Source: Mycolicibacterium aromaticivorans JS19b1 = JCM 16368
GTDB taxonomy: Bacteria; Actinomycetota; Actinomycetes; Mycobacteriales; Mycobacteriaceae
Reading direction: 5' to 3'
NCBI RefSeq assembly: GCF_000559085.1
Contig: NZ_JALN02000001.1
Span: 3,410,001 to 3,474,000, forward strand
Length of the DNA stretch: 64,000 bases
Shown: piece after piece, positions 28,027 through 36,178 of the stretch
Layout of the letters: each line of letters starts with the position of its first letter
Numbering within the stretch: position 1 is the stretch's first letter
The notes under the pieces: generated by a model
Database searches by the model: none
Told to the model about the DNA's origin: nothing
The model's input: only the letters and a program-made list of their open reading frames with translations
Program-made: the position numbers and the translations under genes

Positions 28027-29205
28027 GTGTCCACTCCTCATGGGTCCCGCCAGGGCCATGAATTAACTGATGCGACAACAGTATTCCGCACCGAACAGCG
28101 GTTCACCGATCCGGCGACCATCGCACCCGAATCCGAACCGGACTGGCTGGCGCCCACGCCGCCCATCGGCATCCCGATGGAGTCGCTGACCGCGGCCGCG
28201 CCGCTGTTCAACCAGTACGTCGCCGAGAATCCGGTGCCGTCCTACCGCCCGACGGTGCCGCCGACGCCGTATCCGGACCTGTCGACGAGCGCGCTGCTGC
28301 GCCAGGTGAAGCCGCCGCCATCCGGTGGCTGGCGCCGCTGGTTGTATCTGGCGTCCGGGAAGCTGATCAACGTCGGCGAGGGTCAGCGCGCCGCGCACCA
28401 CACGAACCTCGTCGCACAGGTGAACCGTCCGCTGCCGGGCTGCTACAAGATCGCGCTGCTGTCGCTGAAGGGCGGGGTCGGAAAGACGACGATCACCGCC
28501 ACCCTGGGCGGAACGTTCGCCACCATTCGCGGCGACCGGGTGATCGCGGTCGACGCCAATCCCGACCGTGGGACCCTGAGCCAGAAGGTGCCGCTGGAAA
28601 CCCCGGCCACCGTGCGTCATCTGCTTCGCGACGCAGAGAAGATCGAGCGCTACAGCGACGTCCGTGGTTACACCTCGCAGGGCCCGAGCCGGCTGGAAGT
28701 GCTGGCGTCAGAAAGCGACCCCTCGGTGTCCGAGGCGTTCAGCGCCGCGGATTACGACAAGGCGCTTGCGGTGCTCGAGCGGTTCTACAGCCTGGTACTC
28801 ACCGACTGCGGCACCGGGCTGCTGCACTCGGCGATGTCGTCGGTGCTGTCGCAGGCCGACGCACTGGTCGTGGTGAGTTCGGGTTCGGTGGACGGGGCGC
28901 GTAGCGCCTCGGCGACGCTGGATTGGCTGGACGCCCACGGCCATCAGGACCTGGTGCGGCGGTCGGTGTGCGTGGTCAACGCCGTCCGGCCGCGGGCGGG
29001 CAAGGTCGACATGCAGAAGGTGGTGGACCACTTCTCGCGGCGGTGCCGGGCGGTGTGCGTGGTGCCGTTCGACCCGCACCTGGAAGAGGGCGCCGAAATC
29101 GATCTCGAGCGGCTGAAGCCCAAGACTCGTGAGGCTCTGGTTCAGCTGGCCGCTGTGGTGGCCGACGGCTTTCCGGCCGTCGACGTCAACGAACGGTTCG
29201 GCTAG
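28027..29205 (+). CDS. MinD/ParA-like P-loop ATPase (Rv0530/EspI-like)
   Basis: About 392 residues. A Pro-rich disordered N-terminus of roughly 120 residues precedes a MinD-type ATPase domain with deviant Walker A SLKGGVGKTTITATLG at about 152-167 and VIAVDANPDRGTL. Later parts (VLTDCGTGLLHSAMSSVLSQADALVVVSS, VCVVNAVRPRAGKVD, VPFDPHLEEGAEIDL) fit the SIMIBI fold. The layout resembles ESX-linked EspI-type ATPases, but no ESX genes are near. AGGGGG at 28013-28018 favours GTG 28027 over GTG 28021. Role unknown. Confidence 0.85.
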   Translation: MSTPHGSRQGHELTDATTVFRTEQRFTDPATIAPESEPDWLAPTPPIGIPMESLTAAAPLFNQYVAENPVPSYRPTVPPTPYPDLSTSALLRQVKPPPSGGWRRWLYLASGKLINVGEGQRAAHHTNLVAQVNRPLPGCYKIALLSLKGGVGKTTITATLGGTFATIRGDRVIAVDANPDRGTLSQKVPLETPATVRHLLRDAEKIERYSDVRGYTSQGPSRLEVLASESDPSVSEAFSAADYDKALAVLERFYSLVLTDCGTGLLHSAMSSVLSQADALVVVSSGSVDGARSASATLDWLDAHGHQDLVRRSVCVVNAVRPRAGKVDMQKVVDHFSRRCRAVCVVPFDPHLEEGAEIDLERLKPKTREALVQLAAVVADGFPAVDVNERFG

Positions 29206-29363
29206 CGGGGGTTGTTGTCGCCGTGGCCGAGTCGCCACAGGAAGTCGGGATCGTCGTCGGGGCCGACGACCCTGGTCTTCGGCCGGTGCGCTTGGGCGCG
29301 AACCGCGCGCCAGCCGACGTAGACCGCGGCGGCGATGATCAGAATCAACAGCAGGTACAGCAC
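29202..29363 (-). CDS. 53-residue single-helix membrane protein
   Basis: GTG 29363 is preceded by GGAGG five bases upstream and opens 53 codons. One N-terminal transmembrane helix (VLYLLLILIIAAAVYVGW) is followed by a charged tail rich in Asp and Arg (RVVGPDDDPDFLWRLGHGDNNPR). The stop overlaps the stop of the convergent ATPase gene. The Shine-Dalgarno, helix and position suggest a real small gene, matching where I recall Rv0530A in M. tuberculosis. Function unknown. Confidence 0.75.
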   Translation of the reverse strand: MLYLLLILIIAAAVYVGWRAVRAQAHRPKTRVVGPDDDPDFLWRLGHGDNNPR

Positions 29364-29410
29364 GAAAACCTCCTTTGTCCGAATATACGCGCGTCGGTAG
29401 GCTCGGCGCG

Positions 29411-29734
29411 GTGTCGGACAATTCGGACAACAAGACCCCGGGCGCGGGCGGTCGCTTAGCGCTCGACGTCCTCGTGTACACCCTTGCGCGGATCGCCTTG
29501 GTGGTAGTTCTGACGGCGGCGATCTACTACCTCGGCAAGCTGATCGGGATCACCGAGTTCCCGCTCATCGTGGCGTTGTTGTTCGCGATCGTGCTTGCTC
29601 TTCCGCTGGGGATCTGGCTGTTGGCTCCGCTGCGCAAGCGGGCCACCGCGAGCATCGCCGCGGTCGATGAGCGTCGTCGCCGTGACCGTGAGCAACTGCA
29701 GGCCCGGCTGCGCGGCAAAGAGTCGACCGACTAG
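29411..29734 (+). CDS. DUF4229 membrane protein (Rv0531-like)
   Basis: A 107-residue protein of the DUF4229 family: two helices ([21 protein letters not shown] and [25 protein letters not shown]) and a basic cytoplasmic tail ([29 protein letters not shown]) likely to form a coiled helix. GTG 29411 is taken as the start; the open frame begins 12 codons earlier. It is convergent with menA, overlapping by four bases. No function known. Confidence 0.8.
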   Translation: MSDNSDNKTPGAGGRLALDVLVYTLARIALVVVLTAAIYYLGKLIGITEFPLIVALLFAIVLALPLGIWLLAPLRKRATASIAAVDERRRRDREQLQARLRGKESTD

Positions 29735-30600
29735 CCGAACGCCAGCGCCACCGCCACCGCGATCGACCAGACCAGCATCGTCAGGCCGGTATCGCGCAGC
29801 ACCGGGATGAGCTCGCGGCCGCCGAGGCCGCGGCGTACCGGGCCGGCCGCGCGCAGGGCCAGCGGTGCGGCGATCAGGCCGACCGCACACCACGGCGTCG
29901 CGAGCATCAGGACCAGGGTCAGCACGCCGGCCACGGCCAGCATGGACTGATAGAGGATTCGGGTGTGGGCATCGCCCAACCGGACCGCCAAGGTGACCTT
30001 GCCCGCTACCCGGTCGGTCGGGATGTCACGCAGGTTGTTGGCCACCAACACGGCCGACGACAGCGCGCCCGTCGCGACGGCCAGCGCCAGGCCGACCCAG
30101 TCGACCCGCAGCGCCTGGGTGTACTGCGTGCCCAGCACAGCGACGAGGCCGAAGAACACGAACACCGCGACTTCGCCGAATCCCGCATAGCCGTAGGGCC
30201 GCGAGCCGCCGGTGTACAGCCACGCTCCCGCGATGCAGACGACACCCACCGCGATCAGCCAGGGCGCGCTGACGACGGCCAGCGCCAGTCCGGCGACCGC
30301 ACCGACTGCGAGGCTGACGACGGCGGCGCTCAGCACCGCACGCGGTGACGCCAGCTTTGAGCCGACCAGTCGCAGCGGCCCGGCCCGGTCGTCGTCGGTG
30401 CCGCGGATGCCGTCGGAATAGTCGTTGGCGTAGTTGACCCCGACGATCAGTGCGAGTGAAACGGCAAGTGCCAGCAGCGCCTTCCACCACACGAAGGCGT
30501 CCAGCCAGGCCGCCGCGCCGGTGCCCGCGACCACTGGCGCCACCGCGTTGGGCAGAGTTCTGGGCCTGGCCCCTTCGACCCACTGCGCGATGCTCGCCAT
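29731..30600 (-). CDS. menA: 1,4-dihydroxy-2-naphthoate polyprenyltransferase
   Basis: MenA attaches the polyprenyl tail to 1,4-dihydroxy-2-naphthoate at the membrane, the step before final methylation to menaquinone. The 289 residues from ATG 30600 form a UbiA-type bundle of eight or nine helices with the Mg-binding Asp motifs [17 protein letters not shown] (about 78-94) and [14 protein letters not shown]. The extended upstream frame has no homology. menE, menB and menC lie within 33 kb. Matches Rv0534c. Confidence 0.96.
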   Translation of the reverse strand: MASIAQWVEGARPRTLPNAVAPVVAGTGAAAWLDAFVWWKALLALAVSLALIVGVNYANDYSDGIRGTDDDRAGPLRLVGSKLASPRAVLSAAVVSLAVGAVAGLALAVVSAPWLIAVGVVCIAGAWLYTGGSRPYGYAGFGEVAVFVFFGLVAVLGTQYTQALRVDWVGLALAVATGALSSAVLVANNLRDIPTDRVAGKVTLAVRLGDAHTRILYQSMLAVAGVLTLVLMLATPWCAVGLIAAPLALRAAGPVRRGLGGRELIPVLRDTGLTMLVWSIAVAVALAFG

Positions 30601-31189
30601 GCCCGCAATCGTCGCACGCAGGTCAGCCCGGTTGCTCAGGTGTGGTGCGGATACGAAGAGCCGATATTTGCTGATCGGGTGAGCGTTCCGCTTATCGGTG
30701 ATAGCTGCCCGGGGCTGCCGGTTACGCTTCGCTGGATCGCAATGTTTCCGGCGTATGCCGACGATAAGCACATCAAACTAAAGTTCGGTGTTTTGCCGAC
30801 GGGTCCATCTCGGAGGTAGCTGACGGCTGCGAGAAGGCCGGCCCCGGGGTCTGGCGGAGTCGGGACAACGTAGCACGTCAGCAAACAGCAACCGCTGAAG
30901 AGAAGACCATAGTGGTCCTGGGGTCTCGGGAACGCGGATCGCAGACTTGATCTGCGCGGGGCCGGGAGGCCCAGCCCTAATGGTTGCACGCTTAAATAAT
31001 TCACGCGTCAAGAAGGTTTGCTGATAGACGGACGCATCGCGTTCACCTGCGACTCTCGCAGGCGTTGTGATTGCGAGCAGCGCCACAGAACTGACTGACC
31101 GGTAAGTTCCTTCAAAATACCGCCAACGCCCGATTTCGCCTCCGGTAGCTTTTGCCGAGTTCATTCCAGACCCCTCGACAGGAGTAATA
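30601..31189. other. 589-base intergenic region with a row of hairpins
   Basis: No gene was found here. GC is lower than around it. Four perfect stems lie in a row on the side nearest the secreted-protein gene: GACCA/TGGTC at 30905-30917, CGCAGA/TCTGCG at 30940-30956, GGGCC/GGCCC at 30959-30972, and CCTGCGA/TCGCAGG at 31046-31062. AT-rich CTTAAATAATTCA at about 30990 could hold a promoter. A long structured leader or small RNA is possible; no riboswitch class is recognised. Confidence 0.4.
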
Positions 31190-32350
31190 ATGCGCATTGC
31201 TGTGCGGTCGTCCATCGCATCCGGGGTGGCGCTGGTGGGCGCCGGTGCTGTCGCGTTCGCACCGATGCAACCGGTCGCGTCCCCGCTGTCGAACGTCCAC
31301 CTTCCGTCGGCGTTCTCCAGCGTGCAGCTCACCGCGACCTTCGATCCCGTCACCCCATGGGTTGACCTCGTGACCGCCGCAGTGAACAACGTGGCGGGAA
31401 TCGGACAGGACTGGCTGGCCGACCCGGCGCCCGCGCTGCGCCAGCTCGGAACCAACTTGTTCGGCTACGCCCAGACCACCGGCACGGCACTCGGCGGAGT
31501 CGCCACGGCCACCTATGACTACTTGACGACGACGGTGCCCCAGTCGATCACCACCGCGCTCCAGCAGATCGCCGCCGGCGACCTCTCCGGGGCGGCGGGC
31601 ACGATCAACAACGCGCTGGGCACCGCGATCCTGACGATCGGTCTTCCGCTGTTCCCGGTGCTGGACATCCCCGGCAAGATGGCCGACAACTTTGCCGCCG
31701 TGATCAAGACGGTCACCGGACTCACGACGGTGCTGCCGGCTCTGATCGGCGTTCTCGGCCCGATCGAGGGTTCGATCCAGTCTCTCGGCGACAGCGGCCA
31801 GGCAGTGCTCGACTCGCTGGCCGCCGGGCAGACGGTCGCCGCGCTGAACGCCGCGGTCAATGCGCTCCCGAAGTTCATCGGTGCCGTCGTCAACGGGTAC
31901 GAGGCGACTGATGGTAGCCAGTATCCGGGGCTGTTGTCGCTGCCGGACGTCAACGGCAACAACGCGGGGATCGCCTACACGCTGCTGATCTCGATCCCGA
32001 AGGCGATAGCCACCGCGCTCGGAGCCCCCGCCGCCCCGGCCGCGGCGGTGAAACCGGCCGCGGCGAGCGCGAAGGTTGTCGCGGCGGAGCAGCCGGCCGC
32101 AGTAGAGGGTGGGTCCGACCCGGCGTCGTCGTCCGCCGAGGCAGCCGATGCGGCGTCGGGCAGTGGCGCGTCGGTCACCGTGAAGGACGGCAACAAGGTG
32201 ACCCCCGGCAAGGCCGGCGTCACGAGTGCGCGCGCCGCGAACGGGTCGTCCAAGCCGGCGGCGTCCGAGACCGCGGGTGGCAAGGGTTCGAGCGCGGGCG
32301 CCTCCGGCAAGGGTCACAGCGCGCGGCACGGCGCCGGCGGAGCCGACTAG
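31190..32350 (+). CDS. Secreted Ala-rich protein, function unknown
   Basis: A 386-residue exported protein. A signal peptide (MRIAVRSSIASGVALVGAGAVAFAPM) is followed by PLSNVHLPSAFSSVQLTA, helical Ala/Thr/Leu-rich sequence to about residue 275 with a GLPLFPVLDIPGKMADNFAAV segment, then a disordered Ala/Ser/Gly/Lys tail ending in His and Arg. AGGAG six bases before ATG 31190 supports the start. It sits where M. tuberculosis has PE_PGRS6, but has no PE motif. Probably cell-envelope; the role is unknown. Confidence 0.8.
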   Translation: MRIAVRSSIASGVALVGAGAVAFAPMQPVASPLSNVHLPSAFSSVQLTATFDPVTPWVDLVTAAVNNVAGIGQDWLADPAPALRQLGTNLFGYAQTTGTALGGVATATYDYLTTTVPQSITTALQQIAAGDLSGAAGTINNALGTAILTIGLPLFPVLDIPGKMADNFAAVIKTVTGLTTVLPALIGVLGPIEGSIQSLGDSGQAVLDSLAAGQTVAALNAAVNALPKFIGAVVNGYEATDGSQYPGLLSLPDVNGNNAGIAYTLLISIPKAIATALGAPAAPAAAVKPAAASAKVVAAEQPAAVEGGSDPASSSAEAADAASGSGASVTVKDGNKVTPGKAGVTSARAANGSSKPAASETAGGKGSSAGASGKGHSARHGAGGAD

Positions 32351-32384
32351 TCCGACTTCACAAGTACTGACGAGGTAACGGCGG

Positions 32385-32404
32385 CCCCCGCGGCGACGCG
32401 GGGG
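32385..32404 (+). terminator. Strong GC hairpin after the secreted-protein gene
   Basis: CCCCCGCG and CGCGGGGG pair perfectly around GCGA, 35 bases after the stop. No T-tract follows. It ends eight bases before a possible ATG of the MarR gene, so it could also act as an attenuator there. Confidence 0.45.
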
Positions 32405-32438
32405 ACTCGCCATGTCGTTCCAGGCACGCGGAGGATCT

Positions 32439-32969
32439 GTGTCGACACGTCGACCGGGTGACGTAGGCCGTCGATTGGTTCAACAACGCCGCCACAGACT
32501 GGGCTTCGACGATGTCGAGGCCCACGCGTGGGTGCAGTTCGAGTCGGTCGCCATCGCATTGCACGGACTGGTCAATCGAGCCCTGCAGCACCACCACCAA
32601 TTGAGCCTCGCCGACGTCCAATTGCTGACGCATCTGAAAAGTCATGGCCCCAGCCCGATGGGTGCTCTGGCCGAGATGCTGATGGTCACCCCGAGTGCGT
32701 TGACCCAGCAGATCCAGCGCCTCGAGCGCCGGCGACTGGTCGACCGGGAGGCGAGTAGCGACGACGGCCGCCGGGTGCTCGCGACGATCACCCGAGACGG
32801 GCTCCGCCTTACCGCCGCGTCGTTGGAGACCTACGCCCGCGTGGTGCGTACACACTTCCTCGACGAACTGAGCAGGAACCAGATGATTGCGCTCGGCGAC
32901 GGCTGCCGGCGGATCAGCGCCCGGTTGAAGGCCGCCGATCCACCTGGCGAACCATCCGACAGCCAGTGA
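32439..32969 (+). CDS. MarR family transcriptional regulator
   Basis: A 176-residue winged-helix regulator: LSLADVQLLTHLKSHGPSPMGALAEMLMVTPSALTQQIQRLERRRLVDREASSDDGRRVLATIT covers helix-turn-helix and wing. GTG 32439 has GGAGG at 32430-32434; ATG 32412 would add nine residues but lies against the strong hairpin. The N-terminal 25 residues are Arg-rich. It ends 34 bases before the MTA phosphorylase gene. Ligand and targets unknown. Confidence 0.85.
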   Translation: MSTRRPGDVGRRLVQQRRHRLGFDDVEAHAWVQFESVAIALHGLVNRALQHHHQLSLADVQLLTHLKSHGPSPMGALAEMLMVTPSALTQQIQRLERRRLVDREASSDDGRRVLATITRDGLRLTAASLETYARVVRTHFLDELSRNQMIALGDGCRRISARLKAADPPGEPSDSQ

Positions 32970-33003
32970 CCGGCGAGATCGGAACTGCCTGCACAATGGT
33001 CCA

Positions 33004-33780
33004 ATGCTCGGAGTCATCGGCGGCAGCGGTTTCTACACCTTCTTCGGGTCCGACGCGCGCAGCGTCAACCTGGATACGCCCTACGGTGAGCCGAGTGCGC
33101 CGATCACAGTCGGCCAGGTCGGCCAGCACGAGGTGGCCTTCCTGCCCCGGCATGGCCTGAGCCATGAGTTCTCGCCCCACACGGTGCCGTACCGGGCCAA
33201 CATGTGGGCGTTGCGTGCGCTCGGCGTGCGCCGGGTGTTCGGGCCGTGCGCGGTCGGCAGCCTCACCCCCGAACTCGGGCCCGGCGCCGTCGTCGTCCCC
33301 GATCAGCTGGTCGACCGGACCCGGGGCAGGCTGGACACGTACTTCGACTCCGGTGGCATCCATGTCGGCTTCGCCGATCCCTACTGCCCGACGTTGCGCT
33401 CGGCGGTGACGGGGCTGCCCGGTGTGGTCGACGGCGGCACCATGGTGGTGGTGCAGGGGCCGCGGTTCTCCACCCGCGCCGAGAGCCAGTGGTTCGCGCG
33501 CGAAGGGTTCAGCCTGATCAACATGACCGGATACCCCGAGGCGGTGCTCGCCCGAGAGCTGGAAATGTGTTATGCGGCAATTGCTTTGGTGACCGACCTG
33601 GATGCCGGCGTGGATGTCGGGGCGGGTGTTCGCGCGGTCGACGTTTTCGCGGAGTTCGAGAAGAACATGGGGCCGTTCAAGCAGTTGGTGCTGGAAGCCA
33701 TCGACCAGGTGGCCTCTGACCGCGTGTGCGAACACTGCCTTGCGCACGAAGGTGTCGAGTTGCCGTTCGACCTGCCGTGA
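33004..33780 (+). CDS. mtnP: S-methyl-5'-thioadenosine phosphorylase (Rv0535-like)
   Basis: A 258-residue member of the PNP/MTAP family that phosphorolyses methylthioadenosine (or a purine nucleoside) for salvage. Family features are MLGVIGGSGFYTFFG with phosphate-binding GGSG, LPRHGLSHEFSPHTVPYRANMWALRALG, GPRFSTRAESQWFAREGFSLINMTGYPEAVLARELEMCYA and LVTDLDAG. NMTGYPEAVLARE fits MTA rather than guanosine specificity. It overlaps the epimerase gene by four bases. Confidence 0.9.
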   Translation: MLGVIGGSGFYTFFGSDARSVNLDTPYGEPSAPITVGQVGQHEVAFLPRHGLSHEFSPHTVPYRANMWALRALGVRRVFGPCAVGSLTPELGPGAVVVPDQLVDRTRGRLDTYFDSGGIHVGFADPYCPTLRSAVTGLPGVVDGGTMVVVQGPRFSTRAESQWFAREGFSLINMTGYPEAVLARELEMCYAAIALVTDLDAGVDVGAGVRAVDVFAEFEKNMGPFKQLVLEAIDQVASDRVCEHCLAHEGVELPFDLP

Positions 33781-34808
33781 GGATCCTGCTGACCGGCGCG
33801 GCCGGGTTCATCGGCAGCCGGGTGCGCGCGGCGCTGCTCGCCGGCGGGCACGAGGTGGTGGCGGTCGACGTCATGCTCGACGCGGCTCATGGTGCCGGGG
33901 CCGAGCTGCCCGACGACACACACCGTGTGGATGTGCGCGATGCGGATGCCTTGGCGCCCTTGCTGTCCGGTGTCGACGTGGTGTGCCATCAGGCTGCTGT
34001 GGTGGGGGCGGGGGTGAACGCCGCCGACGCGCCGTCCTACGGCAGTCACAACGACTATGGGACCGCGGTTCTGCTGTCGCAGATGTTCGCCGCAGGCGTG
34101 CAGCGGTTGGTCTTGGCGTCGTCGATGGTGGTTTACGGCCAGGGTGGATACCGGTGCCCCCAGCACGGCGCCGTCGAACCGCTGCCGCGCACCAGGGCCG
34201 ACCTCGATGCCGGCGTGTTCGAGCATCGCTGTCCCGTCGGTGGTGAGGAACTGCAGTGGCAGCTGGTCGGTGAGGACGCACCGCTGCGCCCTCGCAGCCT
34301 GTACGCCGCCAGCAAGGCGGCTCAGGAGCATTACGCGCTGGCGTGGGCCGAATCGACCGGCGGATCGGTGGTCGCGCTGCGCTATCACAATGTCTACGGC
34401 CCCGGCATGCCGCGTGACACCCCGTATTCGGGAGTGGCCGCGATATTCCGGTCGTCGCTCGAGAAGGGCGAGCCGCCAAGGGTTTTCGAAGATGGCGGTC
34501 AAATGCGAGACTTCGTGCACGTCGACGACGTCGCGGCGGCCAATGTCGCGGCCGTGCACTCGCAGGCCGGCGGATTTCTGGCGGCCAATGTGTGCTCGGG
34601 GCGGCCGGTATCGATCATGACGGTCGCCACCCGGATCTGCGAGGCCCGGGGTGGGCCGGCGCCTCTGGTCACCGGCCAGTATCGCAGCGGCGACGTGCGC
34701 CACATCGTTGCCGACCCCGCCCAGGCTGCCGATCGGCTGGGCTTCCGGGCCCAGATCGACCCGGACCGGGGACTGCGGGACTTCGCCTTTGCGCCGTTGC
34801 GGGCGTGA
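33777..34808 (+). CDS. NAD-dependent epimerase/dehydratase (extended SDR, Rv0536-like)
   Basis: A 343-residue GalE-like protein starting at GTG 33777. Rossmann motif GAAGFIGSRV at about residues 7-16, the active-site Ser (LASSMVVYG) and YAASK (SLYAASKAAQEHYALAW) are all present. A long Cys/Pro-rich insert (GGYRCPQHGAVEPLPRTRADLDAG) precedes the Tyr. It should epimerise or dehydrate a nucleotide sugar; the substrate is unknown. M. tuberculosis has galE3 at this place. Confidence 0.88.
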   Translation: MRILLTGAAGFIGSRVRAALLAGGHEVVAVDVMLDAAHGAGAELPDDTHRVDVRDADALAPLLSGVDVVCHQAAVVGAGVNAADAPSYGSHNDYGTAVLLSQMFAAGVQRLVLASSMVVYGQGGYRCPQHGAVEPLPRTRADLDAGVFEHRCPVGGEELQWQLVGEDAPLRPRSLYAASKAAQEHYALAWAESTGGSVVALRYHNVYGPGMPRDTPYSGVAAIFRSSLEKGEPPRVFEDGGQMRDFVHVDDVAAANVAAVHSQAGGFLAANVCSGRPVSIMTVATRICEARGGPAPLVTGQYRSGDVRHIVADPAQAADRLGFRAQIDPDRGLRDFAFAPLRA

Positions 34809-34860
34809 CCCGCGCCACAGCTTTAAATCCCTTCGCTCCGTGGGCAATTCATGGATGATG

Positions 34861-34894
34861 TCCGGGGTCCCCGGAACTGGTGACAATCGTCACC
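34861..34894. promoter_or_regulatory. Tandem hairpins upstream of ahpC
   Basis: TCCGGGG-T-CCCCGGA at 34861-34875 and GGTGAC-AATC-GTCACC at 34879-34894 follow each other in the 174-base gap between the epimerase and ahpC. The second could end the epimerase transcript. Further on, ATTGG-TT-CCAAT (34944-34955) lies just ahead of the likely ahpC promoter. Confidence 0.4.
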
Positions 34895-34982
34895 TTCGAC
34901 CCGTGGAGGCCTGACTAAACCGCACCGCGATGGCAGAATCTGGATTGGTTCCAATTTAGCTATTCAAGGAGTGGTGACGATC

Positions 34983-35570
34983 ATGGCTCTGTTGACAATC
35001 GGGGATCAGTTCCCGGCCTACGACCTCAAAGCGGTTGTCGGGGGTGACCTGTCGAAGGTCAACGCCCAGCAGCCCGACGATTACTTCATTCAGGTGACGA
35101 GCTCGGACAGCCCGGGCAAGTGGCGCATCATCTTCTTCTGGCCCAAGGACTTCACGTTCGTCTGCCCCACCGAGATTGCCGCGTTCGGCAAGCTCAACGA
35201 CGAGTTCGAGGACCGCGATGCCCAGGTGATCGGGGTGTCGGTGGACAACGAGTTCGTTCACTTCCAGTGGCGGGCGCAGCACGAGGAACTCAAGAAGCTG
35301 CCGTTCCCGATGGTGTCCGATCTCAAGCGCGAGCTGGCCCTCGCGACCGGCGTGCTCAACGCAGACGGCGTCGCCGACCGTGCGACGTTCATCGTCGACC
35401 CGAACAACGAGATCCAATTCGTCTCGGTGACCGCGGGATCGGTGGGGCGCAACGTCGACGAGGTGCTGCGGGTGCTCGACGCGCTGCAGTCCGACGAGCT
35501 GTGCGCGTGTAACTGGAAGAAGGGCGACCCGACCATCGACGCCGGCGAGCTGCTGGCCGAGGCGGTCTGA
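34983..35570 (+). CDS. ahpC: Alkyl hydroperoxide reductase AhpC (peroxiredoxin)
   Basis: A 195-residue 2-Cys peroxiredoxin reducing peroxides and peroxynitrite. Peroxidatic Cys61 lies in DFTFVCPTE, and Cys174 and Cys176 in DELCACNW match the three-cysteine mycobacterial enzyme. AAGGAG at 34966-34971 supports ATG 34983. No oxyR is encoded divergently, unlike in M. tuberculosis, so control must come from elsewhere. ahpD follows after two bases and supplies electrons. Confidence 0.97.
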   Translation: MALLTIGDQFPAYDLKAVVGGDLSKVNAQQPDDYFIQVTSSDSPGKWRIIFFWPKDFTFVCPTEIAAFGKLNDEFEDRDAQVIGVSVDNEFVHFQWRAQHEELKKLPFPMVSDLKRELALATGVLNADGVADRATFIVDPNNEIQFVSVTAGSVGRNVDEVLRVLDALQSDELCACNWKKGDPTIDAGELLAEAV

Positions 35571-35572
35571 TC

Positions 35573-36106
35573 ATGAGCATCGACGCCGTCAAAGAGGCGT
35601 TGCCCGAGTACGCCAAGGATCTCAAGCTCAACCTGGGCAGCATCGTCCGCTCGACCGAGCTGACCGAACAGCAGCTATGGGGCGCGCTCGTGGCGACAGC
35701 TGCGGCGACCAAGTCCGAGCGGCTGCTACGTGAGGTGACCGAGGACGCCCTGGACGTGCTGTCCGAGGAGGCGTATCACGCAGCGCTGGGCGCGGCCGCG
35801 GTCATGGGGATGAACAACGTCTTCTACCGCACCAAGTATCAGCTCGAGGGTCGGTACGACGATCTGCGGGCCGGTCTGCGGATGAACATCATCGCCAACC
35901 CGGGCGTGGCCAAGGCGGACTTCGAGCTGTGGTCGCTGGCCGTGTCGGCGGTCAACGGGTGTGCCCAATGCCTGACCGCGCACGAGGACGAGCTTCGTAA
36001 GGCCGAGGTGTCCCGGACGGTGATCTTCGAGGCGATTCGGCTGGCGTCGATCGTGTCCGGGGTCGCGCAAGCCCTGCTCACGGCTCAGGCGCTCGCTTCC
36101 GCCTGA
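35573..36106 (+). CDS. ahpD: Alkyl hydroperoxidase AhpD (adaptor thiol reductase)
   Basis: A 177-residue all-helical CMD-family protein that passes electrons from lipoyl proteins to AhpC. The active site is CAQC (Cys130, Cys133) with His137 in [14 protein letters not shown], and Glu residues near 117-118 complete the proton relay. It directly follows ahpC in one operon and ends before a long stem-loop. Confidence 0.96.
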   Translation: MSIDAVKEALPEYAKDLKLNLGSIVRSTELTEQQLWGALVATAAATKSERLLREVTEDALDVLSEEAYHAALGAAAVMGMNNVFYRTKYQLEGRYDDLRAGLRMNIIANPGVAKADFELWSLAVSAVNGCAQCLTAHEDELRKAEVSRTVIFEAIRLASIVSGVAQALLTAQALASA

Positions 36107-36118
36107 GCAGAAAAGTGG

Positions 36119-36164
36119 CTCGACCCCTTTCCCAACCCGGTAGTTGGTCGGGACGGGGGTCGAG
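36119..36164 (+). terminator. Stem-loop after ahpCD
   Basis: CTCGACCCC (36119-36127) pairs perfectly with GGGGTCGAG (36156-36164); inside, CCAAC and GTTGG form a second stem. It begins 12 bases after the ahpD stop and ends 14 bases before the next start. There is no T-tract, as usual in mycobacteria. Confidence 0.5.
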
Positions 36165-36178
36165 CGCATACTGGGCCG

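Noticed and set aside
30930..30990. Possible cyclic-di-AMP or other riboswitch in the hairpin-rich gap
   Set aside because: Stems and GGGCCGGGA-like loops are present, but the conserved core of known actinobacterial riboswitches could not be matched by eye.
30636..31455. Minus-strand frames in the menA-secreted protein gap (30636-31004 and 30778-31455)
   Set aside because: No Shine-Dalgarno, no motif, and the second runs antisense into the secreted-protein gene.
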